A DNA stretch of 17,859 nucleotides from DATBDM01 sp036269915 (GTDB lineage Bacteria > Actinomycetota > Thermoleophilia > Solirubrobacterales > Solirubrobacteraceae). This document shows, in pieces, positions 1 to 6,719 of the stretch (its first letter is position 1; each line of letters opens with the position of its first letter). A model generated the notes under the pieces. It saw nothing but the letters and a program-made list of their open reading frames with translations, was not told the origin of the DNA and searched no databases. Position numbers and translations under genes: made by a program. The stretch is taken from assembly GCA_036269915.1 (NCBI GenBank), contig DATBDM010000114.1, positions 1 to 17,859 of the forward strand, read 5' to 3'.

Positions 1-19
1 AGAAGGCAGCGTGGCCGCG

Positions 20-48
20 TTGTCTTGCCGCCAAGGCGCGCGTAGATT
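20..48 (+). promoter_or_regulatory. Promoter of the 74-residue membrane protein gene
   Basis: A TTGTCT -35 element (20-25) and a TAGATT -10 element (43-48) are separated by exactly 17 bp. The ATG follows 6 nt after the -10 box, so transcription would begin at or next to the start codon and the mRNA would be leaderless. This is the only promoter in the window where both boxes and the spacer look right. Confidence 0.6.
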
Positions 49-54
49 GCTCGC

Positions 55-279
55 ATGTCTGCACAGCGCCTACGCGGACTGATCCCCTTCGCGTTGGTCG
101 GGGTGCTTTTCATCCTCTCGGTGTTCGTTCTTCACGGCGCGGCAGCGGGTGTGGCGGCGTTCGCCGTGTTCCTTGGGTTCATTGCGGCCTGCATCGACGC
201 TTTGCGCCGCAAGGACGCCGACGTTCGTCGCGACGCAGACCGGTCCGGCCTCGCCGGCTGGTTCGGGGGCTGGTTCTAG
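55..279 (+). CDS. Small two-helix membrane protein, unknown function
   Basis: The protein has 74 residues. Two hydrophobic stretches (about residues 10-28 and 30-47) are joined by a very short turn containing HG, so it is probably a hairpin in the membrane. A charged segment (RRKDADVRRDADR) and a Gly/Trp/Phe-rich end (GWFGGWF) follow. There is no Shine-Dalgarno sequence, but a well-spaced promoter puts the transcription start at the ATG, which supports this start. I do not recognise the family. The gene stands alone, with about 150 nt before the next coding start. The membrane location is clear from the sequence; the function is unknown. Confidence 0.65.
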   Translation: MSAQRLRGLIPFALVGVLFILSVFVLHGAAAGVAAFAVFLGFIAACIDALRRKDADVRRDADRSGLAGWFGGWF

Positions 280-429
280 ACCGACGCGTCGACTCGCTAC
301 ACGCCGACACAGCCCTGGGGACGGAGCACCGATAGCCGAGTGCGTCCGAGCCGAGATCCACCGATGAGTTCCGCCCGCTGGGCTGGTCTACAAGGACGCA
401 CGCCATCGAACCACCACTGGGGACCCACC

Positions 430-900
430 GTGACCAATCCCGCACACCCCGGCCGCATGCTGTTCGTGAACCTGCCCGTAGCGGACGTCGAGCGCAGCAA
501 GGCGTTCTTCGCGAAGCTCGGGTTCAGCTACAACCCGATGTTCACCGACGAGACCGCCGCCTGCATGCTGGTCGGCGAGCACGCCTTTGTCATGTTGCTC
601 AGCCGCGAGAAGTTCGCGGAGTTCGCCAAGCTTCCGATTGCCGATCCCACCACGCACACGCTGGCGCTGTACTGCTTCAGCGTGTCATCCCGCGATGAGG
701 TCGACACGGTCAGCGCCGCTGCGCTCGCGGCGGGCGGCACCGAGGCGGATGGCGCCGAGGACCACGGCTTCATGTACTCACGCAGCTTCTACGACCTCGA
801 CGGCCACGGCTGGCAGGTCATGTGGATGGACCCGGCGGCGGCGGAGCAGGGCCCCGAGGCGTTCGCGGCCTCCACGCAGGATGCCGACGCCCCGGCCTGA
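430..900 (+). CDS. VOC-superfamily (glyoxalase/extradiol dioxygenase fold) protein
   Basis: The protein has 156 residues from the GTG at 430, which has a GGGG purine run about 8 nt upstream. In-frame starts further upstream (GTG 340, ATG 364) would add residues that look non-coding. The body starts MLFVNLPVADVERSKAFFAK, the usual first beta-alpha unit of VOC proteins. It continues with FTDETAACM and VMLL and ends with the second module FYDLDGHGWQVMWMD. The fold usually binds a divalent metal through His/Glu residues. Here Gln stands in the WQVMWMD segment where many relatives have Glu, so metal binding may be altered. Substrate is unknown. The gene stands alone and converges with the alpha/beta hydrolase gene after 47 nt. 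Confidence 0.85.
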   Translation: MTNPAHPGRMLFVNLPVADVERSKAFFAKLGFSYNPMFTDETAACMLVGEHAFVMLLSREKFAEFAKLPIADPTTHTLALYCFSVSSRDEVDTVSAAALAAGGTEADGAEDHGFMYSRSFYDLDGHGWQVMWMDPAAAEQGPEAFAASTQDADAPA

Positions 901-947
901 CGCACCACTCAGCCTGGATCCGCCGGCCGATACTCGCGGGCGCCCCG

Positions 948-1811
948 CTAGGTGAATCGCTGCACGAACCGCAGCGCGATGTCGGCCACCTCCCGCCAGC
1001 CGCTGTCGATGGTCAGCGAGTGGCCGCGGTTGTGGACAGCCGTGATCTCCGTCACGGCCGGGTTGCGACGCTGCCGCTTGTAGGAGGCGTTGGCGATCGC
1101 CCACGGGACCGTGTGGTCCTTCTCGCCGTCCACGATCAGCAGCGGCCCGCGGTTCGGATTGGCGGGATCCAGCTTCGCCTCGGTCCGCGGATTGAGGTTG
1201 GCGTTGGCCATCTGCATGAGCGCGACCCCGGGCGTCGCCACGTGGTAGCTGTCGTAGAGCTCCTTGGCCTCCTCGTCACTGAGCGCGTTCGCCCAGCCGT
1301 ACTTGAACTGCTCGAGGGTCAACGCCACGGCACGGCTGCGGTTCCGGGGATTGGTCAGCACCGGAGCCGCGGAGCGCAGCGCCGAGATCGGGAGCGGCAG
1401 CACGCCGCGGAACGGGCCCGGGTCGATGGCCACCGTGGCGGCCGACAGCCCGCGGTCGGCGATCATCTGGGCGAGCAGCCCGCCGGTCGAGTGACCCAGC
1501 ACGACGGGCTTCTTCGTCAGGGTCCCGATCACTTCGGCGACATGGTCGGCGACCTGGCCGAGCGTCTTGCCGGCGAACACCTCGGGGTGCGCGCGCGCCT
1601 CCTCGACCGTCTCCGGATCGTCCGGCCACGATGGCGTCACCGCCGCATAGCCGGCCTCCTCGAACAGCTCGGCCCAGTGATCCCAGCTGCTGGGCAGCAG
1701 CCAGAGCCCGTGGATGAAGACGACCGGCGTCTTCTGACTGGTGTTGGCCCGCTCGACCTGCTCCGCCTCGCGGGACGTGATCGTCGACGTCTGGGGAGTC
1801 ATCGCTGCCAT
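948..1811 (-). CDS. Alpha/beta hydrolase
   Basis: The protein has 287 residues. The start at 1811 is preferred because a GGGGTGAG purine stretch lies just upstream; the ATG at 1802 has none. The fold is recognisable from the oxyanion loop FIHGLW (about residue 32), the nucleophile elbow GHSTGG with Ser108, an acid in VDGEKDHTVPW (Asp232 likely) and the catalytic His264 in NRGHSLT. The lid region (about 140-200) is helical. No signal peptide is seen, so it is probably cytoplasmic. The start lies 5 nt after the stop of the four-helix membrane protein gene, so the two are co-transcribed and perhaps translationally coupled. The substrate cannot be read from the sequence; esters or lactones are typical of the family. 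Confidence 0.9.
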   Translation of the reverse strand: MAAMTPQTSTITSREAEQVERANTSQKTPVVFIHGLWLLPSSWDHWAELFEEAGYAAVTPSWPDDPETVEEARAHPEVFAGKTLGQVADHVAEVIGTLTKKPVVLGHSTGGLLAQMIADRGLSAATVAIDPGPFRGVLPLPISALRSAAPVLTNPRNRSRAVALTLEQFKYGWANALSDEEAKELYDSYHVATPGVALMQMANANLNPRTEAKLDPANPNRGPLLIVDGEKDHTVPWAIANASYKRQRRNPAVTEITAVHNRGHSLTIDSGWREVADIALRFVQRFT

Positions 1812-1816
1812 GCGGC

Positions 1817-2299
1817 TCACCCCGCCGCGCCGGCGCGCTGGCGCTCGTCGATCTCGCGCACCGTCCGGCGCCGGCCGCCGTAGGCGAGCAGGCCGTAGAT
1901 GGCGATGATGTCGAGCGTCAGGATCGTGATGGCCAGGATCGGATAGGCCGGGATCCACAGCGTCTGCAGGATCGCGTTCAGGCTCGCGCAGGCGACCGCG
2001 AACCAGCGTCCCCAGCTCGCGCCCCGCCAGACCGCGAAGGCGCCGGCGAACTGCAGGATGCCGAAGGCGAGCAGGAACCAGCCCCAGGTGTTGAGGCTGC
2101 CGGTGACGTAGTGCGCATGCTGCGTGAAGATGTTCGCCTTGTCGATCGCCGCGATCCCGTAGACGACGTTGAGCACGCCGGCGATCATCAGCATCACGCC
2201 GGCGAACGTGACCAGGCCCTGGCCGTGCTCGTCGTCGTATGCGTCGTAGGAGAGGCTGCCGCCGACACCGCCGGCGGGTGTATAGGGCCCAGAGGACAT
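1817..2299 (-). CDS. Four-helix membrane protein, DUF7144-like
   Basis: The protein has 160 residues. The start is fixed by a strong Shine-Dalgarno GGAGGT 5 nt upstream (complement of 2305-2310). A polar N-terminus (about 1-26, Gly/Tyr/Asp-rich) precedes four membrane segments at about 29-52, 72-91, 98-116 and 119-140, and an Arg-rich cytoplasmic end (GGRRRTVREIDERQR). The pattern, including the NVVYGIAAI and WGWFLLAFGILQ segments, matches the actinobacterial DUF7144 family as I recall it; the name should be confirmed by a domain search. It is the first gene of a two-gene unit with the alpha/beta hydrolase. Function is unknown. Confidence 0.85.
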   Translation of the reverse strand: MSSGPYTPAGGVGGSLSYDAYDDEHGQGLVTFAGVMLMIAGVLNVVYGIAAIDKANIFTQHAHYVTGSLNTWGWFLLAFGILQFAGAFAVWRGASWGRWFAVACASLNAILQTLWIPAYPILAITILTLDIIAIYGLLAYGGRRRTVREIDERQRAGAAG

Positions 2300-2390
2300 G
2301 CCGGACCTCCGTCGGGTGTTGGACGACTCGACGGTAGGCCGCGTGCGGTCACCCTCGCATCGCCCGAAACGGGTGACGCAGCGCCCGGGT

Positions 2391-2591
2391 CTAGCGCGGC
2401 CGAACGAACCAGCAGTAGCGCCGCGCCTCGGCCTCCATCGCGGCGGCCCGGCGCTCCGCGGTGTCCGGGTTGTCGCGCTCGCGGCGGATCGCCCGCTCGG
2501 CGCGCAGCTCCGAATGCGCCGCGCGACGCTCGCCGGGCCGCAGCCCGTACGCGCGCACCCACGCCCAGGCGTCGTGCCGTCTCGCGTACAT
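2391..2591 (-). CDS. Small Arg/Trp-rich hypothetical protein
   Basis: The predicted protein has 66 residues and is mostly helical. It starts MYARRHDAWAWVRAYGLRPGE, continues with a charged Arg/Glu/Ala segment (about 24-57) and ends RRYCWFVRPR. No Shine-Dalgarno sequence is visible. The case for coding is codon use: nearly every third position is G or C and the residue mix is plausible for an exposed helical protein. I do not recognise a family. It lies between the membrane protein/hydrolase unit and another small gene, all on the same strand. It could also be a chance open frame in GC-rich DNA. Confidence 0.5.
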   Translation of the reverse strand: MYARRHDAWAWVRAYGLRPGERRAAHSELRAERAIRRERDNPDTAERRAAAMEAEARRYCWFVRPR

Positions 2592-2629
2592 GAGGGGACG
2601 CTACGCCCGCCGCGCGAGCGCGGCAACCG

Positions 2630-2800
2630 CTACACGTCGTGCGTGTTGGAGAGCGCCTGGGCCGCGTCCGCGAGGGTCTTCGCGATCGACGCGTAGTTCG
2701 CGGCGGCCAGGGTCTGACCGCTCGCGGCCTGCTGACCCGCGAGCCGGGCGGCGGTGCCCGTCGCGTCATACAGCGCACGAAGCGCCTCATTGCGGTCCAT
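2630..2800 (-). CDS. Small helical hypothetical protein (56 residues)
   Basis: The start at 2800 is supported by an AAGGGGGG purine run 4 nt upstream. The 56 residues, MDRNEALRALYDATGTAARL followed by an Ala/Gln-rich stretch and ending ALSNTHDV, would form two amphipathic helices. There is no membrane segment and no signal peptide. I do not recognise the family. A longer open frame continues upstream on this strand to 3184, but it overlaps the better supported gene at 2919-3125 and lacks a ribosome site. It could be a small soluble protein acting through a helical bundle; that is a guess from composition only. Confidence 0.6.
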   Translation of the reverse strand: MDRNEALRALYDATGTAARLAGQQAASGQTLAAANYASIAKTLADAAQALSNTHDV

Positions 2801-2918
2801 CAGTCCCCCCTTCGAATTCCGGGAGCGCAGCTTCGCAAACGACCGCGCGACGCGCAGGCGGGGTAACAGCTCGGTGCCCGGCGAACCGACGCGCGAGTAC
2901 CGCCGGCCGATGATCGCG

Positions 2919-3125
2919 TCAGGCGTGGAACGTCCGGCCCTCGGCCTCGACGACGACCACGTAGCCCCGCCGCCGCAGCCGCGCCGCGTACTGCTCGCGG
3001 TGCGCCTCAGCGTCCTCGAGCGTGTAGTGCCCGAACGGCTGCCGGCCATCCGGGCCGTGCGCGTGGAACTCGAACCGGCGCTTGCGCTCGTTGAGGAACA
3101 CGGCGCCGATCTCGATCGTGGGCAT
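2919..3125 (-). CDS. Small basic hypothetical protein (68 residues)
   Basis: The start at 3125 is chosen because an excellent Shine-Dalgarno AAGGAGA lies 5 nt upstream (complement of 3131-3137); an in-frame ATG at 3152 has no comparable site. The protein opens MPTIEIGAVFLNERKRRFEF and reads as beta strands (IEIGAVFL, RFEFHAHG), a short acidic helix (LEDAEAHREQYAARL) and a final strand (YVVVVEAEGRTF), a compact beta-beta-alpha-beta arrangement. The His/Asp/Gly loop HAHGPDGRQPFGHY is distinctive. No family was recognised. It lies downstream of the MFS gene on the same strand, separated by 66 nt. Confidence 0.7.
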   Translation of the reverse strand: MPTIEIGAVFLNERKRRFEFHAHGPDGRQPFGHYTLEDAEAHREQYAARLRRRGYVVVVEAEGRTFHA

Positions 3126-3191
3126 GGGGTTCTCCTTCTTCCCGGACGCCATCTGTGATCCGGGTTGTCCTCCGCACCGTCCACCGGCGGG

Positions 3192-4355
3192 TCATTTGCC
3201 GGTAATCGAGGCCAACAGGGCGGAGGCGGTGGCGGCGATCACGACGACGACCGCCGAGAAGACGAGGCCCGCGGTGCGCAGCGACGTCGCCTGCGCGAGC
3301 GCTCCGACGCCGACCACCGGCAGCGAGATCGCGACGTAGGCGACGATGAAGAAGGCGGAGGAGGTCTCGCCGCGGCGGTCGGGCGGCGCGGCGCCCGTGA
3401 CCGCGCCGATCGAGGCGCGGAACGACATGCCCTGGCCGAGGCCGGCGAGCACGCCGCCGGCGATCAGCAGCACGAGCGAGGACGCGGCGAGGCTCGCGCC
3501 GAGCACCGCGACGCCGACCGCGAGCGTCGCGCAGCCGCCGACCAGCGCGCGGCGCTGGGAGATCGAGCCCGCCAGCACCTGGCCGACCGCCGAGGCGGCG
3601 AACACGACGAAGACCACGAGCCCGATCGCCGCCAGGTTGGTGACGCCGAGGATCGTCGCGAGGAACGCGGGGGAGACCGCCGTGAAGAGCCCGAGCACGG
3701 AGAACCCCGCGAAGCCCGCGAGCGACGCCGGCACGAAGACGGCGCGGGTCTCCTCGGGCACGCCGGGCCGCTGCAGGCGCAGCCGGAACTCGGGCCGCTC
3801 GACGCGTTCGGGCGTGCGCCACATGAGCACGAACGCGACGGCGAGCAGGGCGAGGTCGACGACGAACACCAGCCGCAGCGGGTCCGGCGCCCACTCGGCG
3901 AGGATGCCCGCCAGCAGCGGGCCGCAGCCCAGGCCGCCGATGTTGGCGATCGTGGCGATCAGGGTCGCGCGCGCGGCGCCGCCCTCGCCGGCGAGGTCCG
4001 TGATCGCCGCGGTCGCCGTCCCGGTGAAGATGCCGGCCGACAGCCCGGAGAGCACGCGGCCGAGGAGGATCAGCCCCAGCCCGTGCAGCAGCAGGAAGGC
4101 GACGGCGCTGAGGGCCGAGAGCACGAGGCCCGGCAGCAGGGCGCGGCGGCGCCCGATGTCGTCCGACAGCCTGCCGAAGAGCAGCAGCGCCGAGATCACG
4201 CCGACCGCGTAGGTCGCGAAGATCACCGTGATCATCAGCTGCGAGAAGCCGAAGCGCTCGCGGTAGAGCGCGTACAGCGGGGTCGGCAGCGTGGTGCCGA
4301 GCATCGTGACCGCGAAGGCGTACGCCGTCGCGGCCAGGGCCATCCTGCGGGTCAT
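3192..4355 (-). CDS. Major facilitator superfamily transporter
   Basis: The protein has 387 residues from the ATG at 4355, the usual size for a 12-helix MFS carrier. The first helix starts at MALAATAYAFAVTMLG. The loop between helices 2 and 3 carries the MFS signature LLFGRLSDDIGRRRALLPGL (GxLxDxxGRRR, motif A). A central basic/acidic loop (RTPERVERPEFRLRLQRPG) separates the two six-helix halves. Members of this type usually export small molecules by proton antiport; the substrate is unknown. No Shine-Dalgarno sequence is visible; instead a perfect 14-bp hairpin ends 3 nt before the ATG. A GTG at 4388 would start inside that hairpin and a second ATG lies at 4343, so the start is uncertain. 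Confidence 0.9.
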   Translation of the reverse strand: MTRRMALAATAYAFAVTMLGTTLPTPLYALYRERFGFSQLMITVIFATYAVGVISALLLFGRLSDDIGRRRALLPGLVLSALSAVAFLLLHGLGLILLGRVLSGLSAGIFTGTATAAITDLAGEGGAARATLIATIANIGGLGCGPLLAGILAEWAPDPLRLVFVVDLALLAVAFVLMWRTPERVERPEFRLRLQRPGVPEETRAVFVPASLAGFAGFSVLGLFTAVSPAFLATILGVTNLAAIGLVVFVVFAASAVGQVLAGSISQRRALVGGCATLAVGVAVLGASLAASSLVLLIAGGVLAGLGQGMSFRASIGAVTGAAPPDRRGETSSAFFIVAYVAISLPVVGVGALAQATSLRTAGLVFSAVVVVIAATASALLASITGK

Positions 4356-4358
4356 CAC

Positions 4359-4394
4359 GCGTGCGTGCCCGCAAGCGCGGGCGGGCACGCACGC
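4359..4394 (-). other. Perfect 14-bp inverted repeat next to the MFS start
   Basis: Arms 4359-4372 and 4381-4394 are exact reverse complements with an 8-nt loop. The hairpin lies between the stop of the secreted-protein gene (4405) and the MFS start (4355) and has no T-tract on either side. It could be a processed 3' end of the upstream transcript, a structure that hides the MFS start from ribosomes, or a protein-binding palindrome. Confidence 0.7.
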
Positions 4395-4404
4395 ATGCGG
4401 CGCC

Positions 4405-4857
4405 CTAGCGGTAGGTGGCCTTGTACTTGAACGTGTAGACGCTGTTCTTGAACGGACCGCTGAACGTGCCCTTGAGCGTGTGGCCCTTGTAGGCGCCGGT
4501 GCCCTTGGTCAGCGAGAACGAGCCGTCGGTCACGTTCACGCTGCCGTCCTGCGCGACGACCTGCGTTCCCTTGCCGGTGCCGGTCAGCGAGCCCTTCGTG
4601 GTCGAGATCGTCACGCGCGTCGCGGTGATGTGGAAGCTGCCGGGCTGCTGGCCGGCGCGGACCTTCGTGACGTAGACGATCGTGCCGCGCCCGAGGAGCT
4701 TGTCCTTGAGGTCACCGGCGACGAAGAGGGTCTGGCCCTCCGTGTGCGTCACGCCGACCCAGGCGGTGCCCGAGGTCTTCTTGGCGGTCGCGGCGGAGGC
4801 GATGCCGGTGGCAGCGATCGCGGCGACGAGGGTGGTGAGGGCGATGAGCCGTTTCAT
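4405..4857 (-). CDS. Secreted small beta-rich protein
   Basis: The protein has 150 residues. A Sec-type signal peptide is clear: MKR, hydrophobic core LIALTTLVAAIAATGIA, and a likely cleavage near SAA/TA (about residue 23). The mature part is almost all beta strand with many Thr, Gly and Ser. Near the end it has GSFSLTKGTGAYKGHTLKGT, a GTGxYxGxxxxGTF-type repeat seen in small secreted barrel proteins of actinobacteria, loosely like the allene oxide cyclase/dirigent fold. There are no cysteines in the mature part. The function is unknown and the barrel comparison is an inference. It is probably transcribed as a leaderless mRNA from a TAGAGT -10 box six nt upstream. Confidence 0.85.
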   Translation of the reverse strand: MKRLIALTTLVAAIAATGIASAATAKKTSGTAWVGVTHTEGQTLFVAGDLKDKLLGRGTIVYVTKVRAGQQPGSFHITATRVTISTTKGSLTGTGKGTQVVAQDGSVNVTDGSFSLTKGTGAYKGHTLKGTFSGPFKNSVYTFKYKATYR

Positions 4858-4863
4858 GGAGCG

Positions 4864-4869
4864 ACTCTA
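4864..4869 (-). promoter_or_regulatory. Candidate -10 box (TAGAGT) of the secreted protein gene
   Basis: Read on the minus strand, TAGAGT ends 6 nt before the ATG at 4857, the spacing expected for a leaderless transcript. There is no Shine-Dalgarno sequence and no convincing -35 box. The same layout recurs at several other genes in this window. Confidence 0.4.
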
Positions 4870-4959
4870 CGGGCCCGGACCCGGACCCGTGGGGTCTGAA
4901 ATTGCCCCTGAGCGGGGAAGTACGCATCCGAACCCAATAACCCTCAGGGAAGGATCCGC

Positions 4960-5115
4960 GTGATCATCCTCGGCCTCATCCTGTTGATCCTCGGCTTCGT
5001 GTTCGGGATCAGCATCCTCTGGACCATCGGCATCATCCTGCTGGTCGTCGGTGCGGTCCTGTACCTGCTCGGCGCCACCGGCCGGGCGGTCGGAGGCCGC
5101 AATCACTACTACTAG
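4960..5115 (+). CDS. DUF6131-type small membrane protein (51 residues)
   Basis: The gene starts with GTG, 5 nt after a strong ribosome site (GGGAAGGA, 4947-4954), and is easily missed because it is so short. The protein opens MIILGLILLILGFVFGISIL, has two hydrophobic helices (about 1-18 and 21-38) with SILWTIGIILL between and across them, and ends GRAVGGRNHYY. This matches the DUF6131 family of tiny actinobacterial membrane proteins as I know it: LWTIGIIL core and a GRxVGGRxxYY-like tail. The function is unknown. It is divergent from the secreted protein gene, and its stop overlaps that of the convergent GNAT gene inside one CTAG. Confidence 0.85.
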   Translation: MIILGLILLILGFVFGISILWTIGIILLVVGAVLYLLGATGRAVGGRNHYY

Positions 5116-5663
5116 CCCGGCTTGACCGGACGATCTGACGAAAGCCCCGCTCCGACGGGGCTTTCGCCGTTAAGGCGCCAGACGACGACCGGCTTGCCGA
5201 GCAGCTCGCTCGGCACGTCCGGCGCCATGCCCAGCCGCCGCGCGACGCGCGCCGAGGCGGCGTTCTCCGGGTCGATGATCGAGATCAGCCCGTCCGCGCC
5301 GAGCGTCTCGCGCGCCCAGGCGATCGCCGCCCGCGCCGCCTCGGTCGCGTAGCCGGCGCCCCAGGCGTCGCGGCGCAGGGTCCAGCCGACCTCGAGGCCG
5401 GGCCAGCCCTCCGGCCGCCACAGCCCCGCGCGGCCGACGAAGCGGCCGTCCTCGCGCCGCTCGAGCACCCACTGCCCATACCCGCGCAGCTGCCAGTGCC
5501 CGGCGAGCAGCGCGAGGTGCCGCCAGGCCTGCTCGCGCGCGACCGGACCGCCGAGGAAGCGCATCACCTCGGGGTCCGCGTACATGGCCGCGTAGGCGTC
5601 GAGATCCTCCTCGCGCCACTCCCGCAGCAGCAGGCGCCCGGTCTGCAGCCGCGGGACCTCCAC
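5112..5663 (-). CDS. GNAT N-acetyltransferase, RimJ/RimL type
   Basis: The protein has 183 residues. It opens with the usual TGRLLLREWREEDLDAY first strand and helix and carries the acetyl-CoA loop RRDAWGAGYATEAARAAI (about 98-115, the R/Q-x-x-G-x-G/A motif). It continues with the SIIDPENAASARVARRLGM segment typical of the RimJ/RimL-like Acetyltransf_3 group, which acetylates amines on proteins or small molecules. The GTG start directly follows the stop of the Ddn-like gene, so translation is probably coupled. The last 18 or so residues (GESPVGAGLSSDRPVKPG) lie beyond the fold and are encoded across the hairpin terminator, so this tail is probably not conserved. Confidence 0.9.
   Translation of the reverse strand: MEVPRLQTGRLLLREWREEDLDAYAAMYADPEVMRFLGGPVAREQAWRHLALLAGHWQLRGYGQWVLERREDGRFVGRAGLWRPEGWPGLEVGWTLRRDAWGAGYATEAARAAIAWARETLGADGLISIIDPENAASARVARRLGMAPDVPSELLGKPVVVWRLNGESPVGAGLSSDRPVKPG
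5139..5166 (+). terminator. Hairpin terminator after the DUF6131-type gene
   Basis: Arms 5139-5149 and 5156-5166 are exact 11-bp reverse complements (CGAAAGCCCCG) with a 6-nt loop, 23 nt after the stop. Its AAAGCCCC/GGGGCTTT form is that of a bidirectional terminator, though only a short T-run is present, inside the arm. It lies wholly inside the last codons of the convergent GNAT gene. Confidence 0.75.
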
Positions 5664-6095
5664 TCAGCGGCGCTCGAGCACCACCACGGGGATCGGGCGG
5701 TCGGTCCTCTCCTGATAGGAGTCGTAGTACGGCCACTCCGCGACCATCCGCTCCCACAGGTCGGGCTTCTCGGCCTCGGTCGCCGTGCGGGCGCGGACGG
5801 GGATCCGCTCGTCGAGAACCTGGATCTCCGCGTCGGGCCGCGCCTCGAGGTTCGTGTACCAGCCGGGCGGCTCGGAGGCACCGCCCTTGGAGGCGACGAT
5901 CAGGTAGTCGTCGCCCTTGCGCCCGTAGATCAGGGGCGTCGTCCGGGGCTCGCCCGAGCGCCGGCCCGTCGTGGTGAGGAGGAGGGTGCTGGTGCCCTCC
6001 TTCCAGTCGTGCCCGTACTCGCCGCCCGTCTCGCGGTACTGGCGCACGTGCTCGTCGCCGAAGAGGGCGGATGCGTCGCGTCTGGCCATGCTCAT
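5664..6095 (-). CDS. Ddn-like nitroreductase/deazaflavin (F420)-dependent oxidoreductase
   Basis: The protein has 143 residues, the normal length for this family. The signature is clear: TLLLTTTGRRSGEPRTTPL (about 37-54), DDYLIVASKGGASEPPGWY followed by TNLEARPDAEIQV, and a Tyr-rich end WPYYDSYQERTDRPIPVVVL. Relatives such as mycobacterial Ddn are split-barrel proteins that bind reduced F420 and reduce quinones or, by chance, nitro drugs. Having this gene implies the organism makes F420, which is not shown here. The start may be Met1 (6095) or Met3 (6089); no good ribosome site separates them. It lies 25 nt after the LOG gene and directly before the GNAT gene, forming one transcription unit. 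Confidence 0.92.
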   Translation of the reverse strand: MSMARRDASALFGDEHVRQYRETGGEYGHDWKEGTSTLLLTTTGRRSGEPRTTPLIYGRKGDDYLIVASKGGASEPPGWYTNLEARPDAEIQVLDERIPVRARTATEAEKPDLWERMVAEWPYYDSYQERTDRPIPVVVLERR

Positions 6096-6120
6096 GCTGT
6101 ACCCCGCTGCGGTGCGCGCC

Positions 6121-6711
6121 TCACGAGCGCTCGAGGTCGAGCCACTTGTGCACGTTCGGCGGCTCCCATCTCGCGAGCCGGTCGAGCAGCGGTCCCGGCT
6201 CCGCGTCGGCGACCAGCCCGGCGCGGGTGCGCTCGTGCAGGAAGCCCTCGGTGACCATGTGGTCGAGCAGCCCGCGCAGCCCCGCGTAGAACCCGGCCGC
6301 GTCCACCACGCCGCAGGGCTTGGCGTGGATCCCGAGCTGGCTCCAGGTCATCACCTCGACGAGCTCCTCGAGCGTGCCGATCCCGCCGGGGAGGGCGACG
6401 AAGCCGTCCGCGAGCTCGGCCATCAGCGCCTTTCGCTCGTGCATCGAGGCGACGACGCGCAGCTCGGTCAGGCCGCGGTGCCCCAGCTCGCGGTCGAACA
6501 GCGCCTCGGGGATCACGCCGATGGCCTCGCCGCCGCCCGACATGACCGCATCGGCGATCTCGCCCATCAGCCCCACGCGGCCGCCGCCGTAGACGAGCCC
6601 GACGCCGCGTGATGCGAGTTCGGTGCCGAGAGCGCGTGCCGCAGCGGCGTAGGCGGGATTCGCGCCGACGTTCGAGCCGGCGTAGACGCAGAGGCGGTTG
6701 AGGGTCGTCAT
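6121..6711 (-). CDS. LOG family protein (TIGR00730 Rossmann fold phosphoribohydrolase)
   Basis: The protein has 196 residues, the standard LOG length. Visible motifs are CVYAGSNVGANPAY at the N-terminus, VYGGGRVGLMG (about 40-50), SMHERKALM (89-97) and the signature PGGIGTLEE (108-116). In this family the Arg of HERK and the Glu of PGGxGTxxE act in hydrolysing nucleoside 5'-monophosphates to base and ribose 5-phosphate. Plant and some bacterial members release free cytokinin; in most bacteria the true substrate is unknown. The start at 6711 is divergent from the aldo/keto reductase gene with only 42 nt between. A TAGGGT -10 box 8 nt upstream suggests a leaderless mRNA. It heads the unit LOG, Ddn-like, GNAT. 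Confidence 0.93.
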   Translation of the reverse strand: MTTLNRLCVYAGSNVGANPAYAAAARALGTELASRGVGLVYGGGRVGLMGEIADAVMSGGGEAIGVIPEALFDRELGHRGLTELRVVASMHERKALMAELADGFVALPGGIGTLEELVEVMTWSQLGIHAKPCGVVDAAGFYAGLRGLLDHMVTEGFLHERTRAGLVADAEPGPLLDRLARWEPPNVHKWLDLERS

Positions 6712-6719
6712 CCCGGCGC

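Noticed and set aside
935..948. GC hairpin between the convergent VOC and hydrolase genes
   Set aside because: Only 5 bp with a 3-nt loop and no T-tract; not enough to call a terminator.
2348..2377. 7-bp inverted repeat (GTCACCC/GGGTGAC) upstream of the four-helix membrane protein gene
   Set aside because: Short arms with a 16-nt loop and no T-tract; expected by chance in DNA this GC-rich.
3165..4430. Long plus-strand open frame (421 codons) across the MFS gene, rich in Arg, Glu, Asp and His
   Set aside because: It is the antisense shadow of the MFS gene in GC-rich DNA; composition is extreme and it has no start signal or family features.
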